Position numbers and translations under genes: made by a program | Notes under the pieces: generated by a model | The model's input: only the letters and a program-made list of their open reading frames with translations | What the model was told of the DNA's origin: nothing | Database searches by the model: none | Assembly: GCA_028565635.1 (NCBI GenBank) | Contig: JAOXYB010016898.1 | Location: 1 to 18,940 of the forward strand | Origin: Phoronis ovalis | Lineage: Eukaryota; Phoronida; Phoronidae | Length of the DNA stretch: 18,940 nucleotides | Reading direction: 5' to 3' | Shown: in pieces, positions 1 to 7,979 of the stretch | How positions within the stretch are numbered: position 1 is the first letter of the stretch | Layout: every line of letters starts with the position of its first letter

Positions 1-583
1 ATGAAAAACTGTGTTTACTATCAATTAATCATGTTTTAAAAAGTCTACTGTATGGATTAAACAATATTATTTTAATTTAGAATCAAAAAATGTTTTACAT
101 TTAATATATTAGTATTAAAAACATAAGACCGCATGGATATTTCATCCTATTTTGAGTTTAAGAATGGGTGCGTATAAAAACAACATCATTCATAAACCTT
201 GTGGTTAACATTTGTGAATGTCATTTTAAGCAGTTTATACTTGTATAGTTAATTAATACTGCTGTCAGTAAATGAATTTCTTGAAACATTAAAACGAACT
301 ATTTAATTTTCGTCTTAGCAAATTAAACATTTATTTAATAAACCTTTTTGTTCATAATTTAATAGGAGAATCATAACATGTTTTATATTTAAGTGTAATT
401 ATTTTAGTATTAATAACGTGGTTGGTGACTCATCCAAGTTGACTTATAAATGTTATTGACTGATCGTTTTTCCAATAAAACACTTCGTTGTTTACTACAA
501 CGGGATACAGTAACAAAATATTTAATGACAAAAATAAATAAACAACTGAATTTTGTAAGGGCTTTTAAAGCCAATATTGTCGA
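1..583. other. AT-rich non-coding DNA
   Basis: I see no open frame with splice sites, RNA gene or repeat boundary here. The stretch is AT-rich with short A and T runs, as expected of intergenic or intronic animal DNA. Confidence 0.6.
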
Positions 584-937
584 ATGACAGACTCACTTCG
601 CGGAACAATACAGGCTACCCAAGACGGCGCTGGTTAAAATATAACTAAAACGTAGGGGAGCCCTGACTTGGCTATCCTCAATGCAACTATTGACCACGTC
701 CCGGAGGAAACCTACTACTTCTCAAAACCCTAGTAGGTACGCACATGTTTACTTTCTGAAACAGACGGGTACTCTGATAGCCAAGTCTGAAGACCTATTG
801 GAAAGTGGACAGGCATCAGTTACATTTCCACCACCCGTCAACAACAACTCCGCGATCTCATTGCTTTCCTGCAAGCTCAAGTTGATAAAGGAATCCACGC
901 CGCAGCCCCGACTCACCGTGAACATAAACAATACTAA
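584..937 (+). pseudogene. degraded ORF-like stretch, unrecognised
   Basis: From ATG at 584, one frame reads like protein for 117 codons but is interrupted by six in-frame stops before its final TAA at 935-937. Readable pieces include MTDSLRGTIQATQ near the start and QQQLRDLIAFLQAQVDKG near the end. The stretch is less AT-rich than its surroundings. The same region has other open frames on both strands (681-1010 plus, 749-931 minus) without any family signal, so the frame choice is uncertain. It may be a decayed gene or a fragment of a retroelement ORF; I do not recognise the family. The only support is frame persistence and base composition. Confidence 0.22.
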
Positions 938-3555
938 ATACTATAGGATATCCTGTCTATTTTTCATCTCAAAACACACACAAACAATGAAAACAAACAC
1001 TCCCTCCTAAGAACACTAGGATGAGATACTGAAGGGGATAATTACAACTAAAAAAATACTTTTTATCACAAATTTAAGAAAACGCGACACAAAACAAACT
1101 GCTTCCATAAGGACATTTTACTATCGACCAACTCATAACAATACTATTCCATTCAAGCCAAAAAGATAAAACATCTCTAGGGGGAAACACCTCTGAACAC
1201 CTACTGTAAAAAACGCACATCACAATGGGTTTTCCACCAATCAGATTGGTCATTCTATTCAAAGAAAGTACTGTGTACGAGCTTGCAGAAACTTTACCAT
1301 TGACAGCCAACAGTTATCCAGAAGATTAAGGAAGACTCCGGTCCCTGTTTCAGGGGAGAGCCATTACGGTTATCTGCAGGTTACATAGGGTACAGCTATT
1401 GTAGCTCCCTGAAAACAAAGCCATTGCAACATTCTCAGCAGCCTTCACAGGTTTACACATTGGTTCTGTCTAGCCCTCAGCTCACGACAGCTGTCCTGTG
1501 ATAGTAATGACCACACTTCCCCCACCCATTCCCAGCTCACGACTCGAAATCAAGAATTTCAAGAATGAATTATACAGAACACTGCTTGTAGGCTATTAAT
1601 AGCAGCAACCACACAGGCGCCTATAAATAACTCCACTAGTATAATTCCTTAACACTTTAGAAACAATAACAGCCTGCCTCTCCCGCAGCTGTATAGTTTC
1701 TTAGAATATTCACCCGTGATTTTGTGAAAATTTGACCGCAAAGAGTCTCCACAGTGTAGCACACACTCGTCACAAGATTAATTCACAAATACATGGTGTT
1801 GATCGCTGGATTGATGACATATCTATAGCTTGATTGCCACCCATTCATTATCTGTATCAGCATTACATGGTGGAGGACGTGCAATTCTATAATACACAGG
1901 GATAGAAAGAAAATACTGTATCTTCACTGTTATTAAAACTTCTACATCGAAACTTACCTACCCGTTCTTCAGTTATTATGCCGTTAAAGGTGTCCAGACA
2001 CTCCTTAAGTGTGTAACGGAATGTCGTCTTAGTTCTTTCTTAATTGCCAAATATATACATATAGGTCACACTCCTTGTACTGGCATGGCGTACACAACAA
2101 GAAGAGGTCAGGCGTACAACTTGGATATCTGTATATAATATCTATTCATCTTTATAGAAATTAGCCCAACCCCTGAATTTCATGCAGTAAATCATAATTG
2201 AATGACAACTTCACTATACCGCACCTTAACTGTTGTGCATGTATAACTAGTTCATCCAAGGAGTGTTTGTTTGCACGTAATGATTTTCCTTCTTTAAAGG
2301 GCTAACTTATTTAATTCATAATCTGCTAAACTTATTTTTAAATGATATTTGATCTATTTTTTGTATCTTCAAAAATGAAGTTATTGATGTTGCAAGCAAT
2401 TACATAAGGCACTTTTGAGGACTAGCATTAGGTTGTCATTACATGAAGTGTGGTTCTAGGAATGTGTGATGTGTCTGTATCGGAAATTCAAAAGTAACCA
2501 CAACCATACACTTGTACTGCCAGGTCCTATTTATCAATAGCTGTCCATGTTGTCAGTCCCGACAGTAGCTTATGCATCTGTATAGTACGTAACAATGGAG
2601 CATCAACACATAAACAAGTTAATATCCCGTATATATAAAATTCGTATATTAATAAAAATTCATATTTACACTAAAAGATACTAATACAAAAACACATGTG
2701 TGTCTAAAAATGTACATTGAAAAGTATAATTATATTTGAAAGCATCGTTAGAAAATATAAATATTGCTTAAAATTCAAATAAAAATTTATAAAAATGATT
2801 CGCTTTAATAATAAAACAATACGTCCATCACATATACAATAATATAATTTATTAGTATATTGTTGCGTTTACTTTGATAAGGGCCTACTTTTCTATCGAT
2901 ATAAGTTAAGCGTTCATGTTTCAAGGGTATTATTATTATTACATATGAAAAATATAATTCATACATTTTTCTGTTCGGGATATATTACAATTGATAATTA
3001 TTAGCTTCTCAGTGTAAAAAACAAAATAGAACAGTTGTTATGGTAACATCCCACTCAGCACATTTATGAAACAGTTTCTGTAAATCAGGGAGGTAGAGAT
3101 TAATATACATTTAACAGGAGACAATTATATATATAAGGTGCATAATGAAACGACATGCATCAGCGATAACATTTAACAATATTACATACCCTATAAACTA
3201 TATACTATTTTAAATATCGAACATTTTTTGGCTAATTCGAAATAACGCAGCTGCATTGTCAATATTACTTTCAACAATAAAACCTAATGTAACAATCAAT
3301 AAATCGCCTGTACATACAAATGTAGTAACACAACATATGTAACTGCAGCCACCGTTTTCAGATTTGTTTAACAAACAGTATTAACGCTTACTTTGTAATT
3401 AAAAAAAAAACAATAAATAACTTCTTTAAAAACGGGATTAATAATTATTTTTAGTCACTGTACCACCTATATGTGCATTATCCGTTACTTATGTTTAAAA
3501 ATAATGCAAAATGGCGTTACAACTACCGTCAGTAATGCATGGTACCACAAGGCAG
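938..3555. other. intergenic DNA without recognisable gene
   Basis: The first part (to about 2300) is somewhat richer in GC than the rest. After about 2300 it becomes strongly AT-rich. I found no credible exon, tRNA, rRNA or clear TIR element. The ORF at 1074-1310 on the minus strand shows no domain, no flanking splice sites and no similarity I can name. The last part lies downstream of the caspase copy 1 stop codon and must contain its 3' UTR, whose end I cannot place. Confidence 0.5.
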
Positions 3556-4629
3556 CTAACCTAAGGTATCTTCCCAATATTTCACTAAATCTTTAACACT
3601 TTTAGAATACGTTTTATTTAAAGGTCTACTACTTTCAGGAACGAGTTTTAATTCAGCAGGTTCTAAAATGTGTGGCTGTTGTTCAGTCACTATATCATCG
3701 TGAATATTTGTAATGGACCTAGAGCGTTGACGAATCGGGTGGCCACTGCGCACGTTACTTCTCAATACACACTCCTCTTCGTCAGCTGTAGTGGAAGTTT
3801 CGACGAAATTTGCCCTATTTGAAGCAACAGTCGTTTTGTCATATTCTGATTTCTCGTCAGCTTTAATGAGATCCTCATTACTATCATTTTGTGTAACAGC
3901 AACTTTTGTTTTTTGGCTGCTAGCAGGGAAGGACATGCACCTTTCTGTATTCTCGGAAAAGCAATCATTTACCTCTGTTTGAGTTCCTGCTGAAGTTGAT
4001 GCATTCAGTGGCATCAACAAGGAACTTTTACATTTCGGATGACAGCCGCCGCTGCTAGTAGTTACCCCATAAGAAAGGTTGGCATTTTCTGCTACTGACA
4101 GTGTCAGACAAATGCACGCCAACTTATGTTCATCAGTAACGACCGTATTTTGTGCTTCAATCGCATCCTGCAATTGCGTTAGTTTGAGCTGTAGTTCAGC
4201 TTGGTTATCTTGAATAAGTTTTACATCGACGTTTCGTATTTCTGTATGACGGGCATACTGTTGCATCTCTGTTTTTTCCTGCGTGCTTACTTTAGTGAAT
4301 TCGACAGATTGCATATTTTTCAATTCCGGAGACAGTGACTTTATCTTTTCCTGGGTTAGTTCCTTTGAAGTATTTATCATTTTATTTCGATCGACAATAT
4401 TAGCCTCTTTCGTTCGTTGTGTGGCTTTACCAAGTGGTTGTGTAGTTACATTTGGTGTCGTAGTTATTTCTTTCCCTTCTCGTTTGATGCCTGAAACGTG
4501 CGTTGTAAGCCAATGTCTTTCGTCGTCAAGTTCACCCCATCGTTTGATCTTCTCTGTGTGTTTGCTGTCAAGTTTTACCGTGCCCTTAAAAACCAGTTTA
4601 TTCTTGAGTGTAGAAGTGAGAAGCGACAC
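3556..4629 (-). CDS. caspase copy 1, last exon: final strand plus about 344-residue tail
   Basis: Acceptor GCTTTAG|GTGTCG is followed by VSLLTSTLKNKLVF, which matches the last caspase strand (family form IVS.L.K.LYF). The frame stays open to TAG at 3556-3558. The tail is polar and low in aromatics. It contains KHTEKIKRWGELDD (shared with copy 2), a Gln/Leu-rich helix-like stretch, a GTQTE motif, and a basic GHPIRQRSRS segment, and ends in DLVKYWEDTLG. I recognise no domain in it. The long unbroken frame after a caspase end is strong evidence that the tail is real coding sequence. Confidence 0.85.
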   Translation of the reverse strand: MSLLTSTLKNKLVFKGTVKLDSKHTEKIKRWGELDDERHWLTTHVSGIKREGKEITTTPNVTTQPLGKATQRTKEANIVDRNKMINTSKELTQEKIKSLSPELKNMQSVEFTKVSTQEKTEMQQYARHTEIRNVDVKLIQDNQAELQLKLTQLQDAIEAQNTVVTDEHKLACICLTLSVAENANLSYGVTTSSGGCHPKCKSSLLMPLNASTSAGTQTEVNDCFSENTERCMSFPASSQKTKVAVTQNDSNEDLIKADEKSEYDKTTVASNRANFVETSTTADEEECVLRSNVRSGHPIRQRSRSITNIHDDIVTEQQPHILEPAELKLVPESSRPLNKTYSKSVKDLVKYWEDTLG

Positions 4630-7040
4630 CTAAAGCAAAATGTAAATGTTTGTGACCTGGTTGTCTGAATTAGCCGTTTTTATAGGAAAGCAGTTTTCCA
4701 AGTCATTTACAGTACATGTTAATATTTAAGAATTCACCCAGACTATACACCTTACTTTTATGAACGAAGAATTTTGAATTGTCTTGAAATGCATATGTGA
4801 ATAAAAAACGCAGGCATGTGTAATTAATCTCTTACTGTATACTTAACGCGCATAATTCATATAATCTAATTCACATGTACTTGTATATAAGCATGCGGTA
4901 AGGCACGTATATGTTTATACCATGAAGGTTCGGTTTTATACTCTCTATACCACATAAATACCTGCCCAATCCTTGGACACCTTTTATAACATTTCGTAAG
5001 CTTTTTATCTAGGTTTTTCATTATTTTCAATACATCTATATCTCTGTGATTTGCGTACTTGGCACATTCATTTGCCAGCTGCTTAATATACGGAGACACT
5101 GACAATTCGTCCCTATCACAAGGTTTCACTGGTACTACGGAAAGGCTAAGAAGAAAATCTTCTTCTTTCGGATTCCTGAGTAATGGAATTTCCAAAGAAC
5201 GACCTGCAAAAGTTGTATAATTGGAAGTAAGCAAAGTGAGAACCAGATTCTGATTCAGATTCAACGTAACGTAACGTAAAGTCAGCGCCAGATGCAGATT
5301 CAGAGCAAGTTTCAGATTCGAAAAAAACAACAGAAATTGAAATGCTCTAAATGGCAAGTATTTGATAAAAAGCACTAACAACAACTAATTTTCCCACCGG
5401 TTATCGGTACTGAAATATTTCAAATGATTTTTCTGAATATCATCCGGATTTTAGCAGAAATAAGAGCAGAAAAAAAGAAGCGAGCGATGTTAGTTATAAA
5501 CGATTCTTTATGTACTACTAGAATGTTCACAAAAAAGCTACAAAATTGTTACCAAGCTACTAAATTTCAAACAATACTGATCAAAAGATAAATGCTTTTT
5601 CTCTAATATATGTATTAGTACTTCGTTTTCCATCTTATGGCCTATGAAAATAATTATGTCAAATCTTACCTGTCTCGATGTCAAAAGCATGACAAGCATC
5701 AACAATAAATGTCTTTGGCTTCCCTCTCAACTTAGGACAACATTGTGCTGAATAGAAAGTTGTTATTTCGGACACCAACACCTTCTCTCCATCCACTCCC
5801 ACGATGTGTCCACAGCTCCAATGCGACATGATGCAACACATAAAGCTGCTTCTGTCCGTATGATCTACCTTACTGTAGTACAACAAACAGTCAGTCAGTT
5901 GACTAGCAGTTAGGTTACGGTGAATTTCTACCTCAAAGCCCAGCTCGCAAAGTATTGACTCTACTTCTTCTAAAATGACGTAACTTGAGAATTAAGTATA
6001 GATATTTATAATTTGAAAACGTGTTTTAGTATTTTGTTCGTGTAGAACTTATATATTGTAGGACATAGACCCATTAAATGTTAACTAAAACTTAGACAAT
6101 TCAAATAATGGTCAAACTCGTCACTTGAAACTATTGTTACAAACTGTAATTTGACCTGGCTGACATTTAACTCCCGGAGTTAACTTAGAGAAGGTTGAAA
6201 TTGACATTTTGTTTCCAAGACATAATCCCAACTAACTTTCGTCGTGATTGCTTCCAATTCTTTCCCCGTATTCTGTGGCTGTAAAGTTGACATTGTTGAT
6301 AATGACAGCCAATCCAATTGGTAGTTCTATGTGATACGATGGTTTGCTACCGATCAGGGGTAAACCAGATATCCGATGTTGTTTACTCGACCCAGTATGT
6401 TCTTCGAGATAAGCTGTAATGAATAAAAGTGTACTCTATGACATATCACTAAGACTTAGAATTCCATTATACCGTTGCACCCACTACAACCACTGGGGCG
6501 GGATGAATGAGACAGCAGCACCTAGGGAGGAAATGTGGTTCTGTAAAGCAAAAACCTGTGTAAGCATCAGCTGGTTATTGAGTATTCATACTAATACGAA
6601 CTTTAAGTAGACCATTTAAAAAAATGATCAGTATATTAATTCAATATAATGTGTCTATACATTTTAAGCACAACGTCACTGATAACGGCAGTAATTTAAA
6701 ATAAAATAGTAATAATAAGTAATTATAACAAAATTATAAATTTACTCATAGGCGAATTCTTTAATCGAACCTGTGTACCATTTCTAGGTTACAATACTTT
6801 CCATAGTTAACCTTACTGATACATAATTTTACAATAAGAATAAGGTCATAAATTTTGTTTTAAAACTTTTTTGTTTTGATATAATATATTGTTTTCACTT
6901 AAAGTTTGCTCAATTCTTTTGCCAGCTATTTCTCTAATAGCATCCTGCACTATCCCCAAAATAATAATCCCATGGACGTTTCGAAAAAATAGTTCCCTGT
7001 CTCTATCACCTTCACAATTTTCACTATTAGTTTTTCCCAT
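3556..7040 (-). CDS. caspase-like protein with long C-terminal tail (copy 1), five-exon model
   Basis: Model: join of 7040-6899, 6413-6237, 5969-5670, 5203-4962 and 4629-3556 on the minus strand. It is 1935 nt including stop, 644 residues, with every junction in frame and on GT/AG. Caspases are cysteine proteases cutting after Asp, with a large subunit (catalytic His and Cys) and a small subunit. Here residues 1-47 are a short N-terminal exon with no visible CARD or DED. The caspase fold spans about 72-300, with GLAVIINN, S1-pocket-type Arg99, His156 in SHW, Cys199 in DACHA and Arg237 in the small subunit. Residues 301-644 form a tail not usual for caspases, which normally end soon after the last strand (here near KNKLVF). 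The Gln of QACxG is Asp197 and the Gly after the catalytic His is Trp157, so activity is doubtful. It lies head to tail about 400 bp downstream of copy 2. The caspase family call is firm; the first exon is less so. Confidence 0.85.
4147..4230 (-). other. possible coiled-coil segment in copy 1 tail
   Basis: Residues about 421-448 of the model include LIQDNQAELQLKLTQLQDAI. Leu/Ile/Val spacing resembles 3-4 heptads, with Gln, Glu and Lys between and no Pro or Gly. This suggests a short coiled coil that could mediate dimerisation. Judged by eye only. Confidence 0.35.
4962..5203 (-). CDS. caspase copy 1, exon 4 (small subunit)
   Basis: Acceptor ACTTTTGCAG|GTCG and donor GGGCAG|GTATTT bound 242 nt. 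PKEEDFLLSLSVVPVKPCDR aligns with the family's start of the small subunit (ADFL..YST.PG..SWR), keeping the S1 Arg. SVSPYIKQL replaces the usual GSWFI.L, so both tryptophans seen at these sites in caspase-3-type enzymes are lost. The linker from the catalytic Cys to EEDF is only about 21 residues. Reading past the donor gives a false extension to a stop at 4866. Confidence 0.88.
5670..5969 (-). CDS. caspase copy 1, exon 3 (catalytic His and Cys)
   Basis: Acceptor CATTTTAG|AAGAAG and donor GACAG|GTAAGA bound a 300-nt exon. It reads like a caspase large subunit: ELGFEVEIHRNLTASQL, DHTDRSSFMCCIMSHW, GHIVGVDG and GKPKTFIVDACHAF. The catalytic His codon is 5821-5823 and the Cys codon 5692-5694. Two normally conserved residues differ. 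The Gly after His is Trp (5818-5820), and the Gln two before Cys is Asp (5698-5700). Confidence 0.92.
5970..6236 (-). other. caspase copy 1 intron 2
   Basis: GT...AG intron of 267 bp between exons 2 and 3, starting GTTAGT like the matching intron of copy 2. No internal gene. The other copy 1 introns are 6414-6898 (485 bp), 5204-5669 (466 bp) and 4630-4961 (332 bp), all AT-rich with nothing recognisable inside. Confidence 0.75.
6237..6413 (-). CDS. caspase copy 1, exon 2 (start of large subunit)
   Basis: Acceptor TTCATTACAG|CTTATC and donor GAAA|GTTAGT bound a phase 1 to phase 1 exon of 177 nt. It encodes a linker and then the first caspase strand, PIGLAVIINNVNF, followed by ERIGSNHDE. This matches the family pattern of hydrophobic strand-IINN-F and R-x-G-(S/T)-x-x-D. 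The Arg of ERIGS (residue 99) corresponds to the S1-pocket arginine of active caspases. The equivalent exon of copy 2 is 10738-10938. Confidence 0.85.
6899..7040 (-). CDS. caspase copy 1, putative first coding exon
   Basis: An ATG at 7040-7038 has A at -3 and G at +4, a good animal initiation context. An in-frame TAA lies six codons upstream, so this is the first possible start in its frame. The exon encodes 47 residues, acidic at first (NSENCEGDRD) then helix-like (QDAIREIAGKRIEQ). It ends in a phase-1 donor (TTAA|GTGAAA) matching the phase-1 acceptor at 6413. The donor is only moderate. No copy of this exon was found upstream of copy 2, and I cannot assign a domain. Alternative: copy 2 could splice past it into exon 6413-6237. 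Confidence 0.5.
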
Positions 7041-7151
7041 TTTTGTAATAATATTTTAGTTGGTAAAATGCCATGCAAAAGTATCTGAACTCAGATGTCA
7101 TTATTAATTATCAACTCATAATCCCTTTTTTGTTTCATCTACATAATTTAC

Positions 7152-7183
7152 AGCCAATTACATCCTCACGTAGTTGATTGGCT
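7152..7183. promoter_or_regulatory. inverted pair of CCAAT boxes upstream of copy 1
   Basis: AGCCAAT at 7152-7158 and ATTGGCT at 7177-7183 form a perfect 7-bp inverted pair about 115-145 bp upstream of the putative copy 1 ATG. The spacer holds CACGTA, close to an E-box core. CCAAT boxes at this distance are typical NF-Y promoter sites in animals. It supports an independent copy 1 promoter but could be chance in AT-rich DNA. Confidence 0.35.
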
Positions 7184-7442
7184 TATTTCCTGCTTTAACA
7201 TTTCAACAGTTGAGTGTCAAAATATGGGCATAAACAAACATCAAAACGTAAAATAAAGTAAACATGAATATATGTTTTAAAGTAATAACTTAATAATAAA
7301 GGTATTGCATTTCGTTCAACTTTGTTCATCTTTATATTTACTGATACTCTTACATTGTCTGTGCGGATGTATGTTACACAATAGCCGCCGCAGTCCCTTG
7401 CAGTTATCTCGCAGTTTTTAAAAGTTTGAGGATGTGCGTTCC

Positions 7443-7979
7443 TCACAAAGCTGTTTTGTTATACTTACAGTTAGCGTTTTTCCCTTTCTGATTTATACGT
7501 AGTAGCAGGTCTCTTGTTCCATCTACAATCTGTGAAACAAAACTTCTATGCCTGTTTTCTTTAACTGCTTTACCTTCAGGAGGCGTTTGGGTGGACATAT
7601 TTTTGAATTGTTCTTGGCTGCAAAATTCAACTGTAGATCGATCTTTGGTTTCATCAACATTTTGTTCACTTTGGTAACCATCTTTTTTCTCCTGCAGTGT
7701 GTATTTACCGGTGACAGTTTGTACACCAGAGACATTATCAGAGGGTACCATGTTCTGTGTAAATGTGCCTTTAGTGGCAATACTTGTTGTTTCGACTGAA
7801 CTGTCATGTTTGTGCTTCTCTTTCGTTTCCTCCTCGGGTTCTGGATTCTGAGCAATAAACAATGTACTTACATCATCAGCTTCATTCCATCTTTTAATAT
7901 TTTCAAAATGTGAGTTGCCAGTCTGTAACATGATCTCTAAAACGAATGGCCTCTTCAATGTTGAAGTGAACGAAGAAAC
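7443..7979 (-). CDS. caspase copy 2, last strand and C-terminal tail
   Basis: Acceptor ATTTTCAAG|GTTTCT is followed by VSSFTSTLKRPFVL, the last caspase strand. NSHFENIKRWNEADD then parallels KHTEKIKRWGELDD in copy 1. The remaining tail is acidic and polar, with NMSTQTPPEG and SFVSQIVDGTRDLLLRI. The frame closes with TGA at 7443-7445. However, a good donor (AACT|GTAAGT, GT at 7468-7467) lies eight codons before the stop, so the mRNA may continue into an exon I could not identify. Confidence 0.8.
   Translation of the reverse strand, partial: VSSFTSTLKRPFVLEIMLQTGNSHFENIKRWNEADDVSTLFIAQNPEPEEETKEKHKHDSSVETTSIATKGTFTQNMVPSDNVSGVQTVTGKYTLQEKKDGYQSEQNVDETKDRSTVEFCSQEQFKNMSTQTPPEGKAVKENRHRSFVSQIVDGTRDLLLRINQKGKNANCKYNKTAL

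Noticed and set aside
1320-1600. GC-richer stretch considered as a tRNA-derived SINE
   Set aside because: I found no credible A and B box pair or poly-A end.
3791-4633. Plus-strand ORFs at 3791-3982 and 4283-4633
   Set aside because: They lie antisense to the last exon of caspase copy 1, show no domain, and have no splice sites or start context that outweighs the minus-strand gene.
4866-4961. Extension of the copy 1 small-subunit frame past 4962
   Set aside because: A donor at the same place in copy 2 (CAG|GTAT) and a last caspase strand beginning at 4629 show that this is intron read-through.
5204-5384. N-terminal part of the ORF ending at 5384
   Set aside because: It is hydrophobic and low-complexity, and lies upstream of the acceptor TTTTGCAG at 5204. 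It is intron, not a signal or membrane segment.
7195-7446. Minus-strand ORF after caspase copy 2
   Set aside because: No domain, no clear acceptor or donor, and part of it overlaps the likely promoter of copy 1. It could hide a short terminal exon of copy 2, but I cannot support one.
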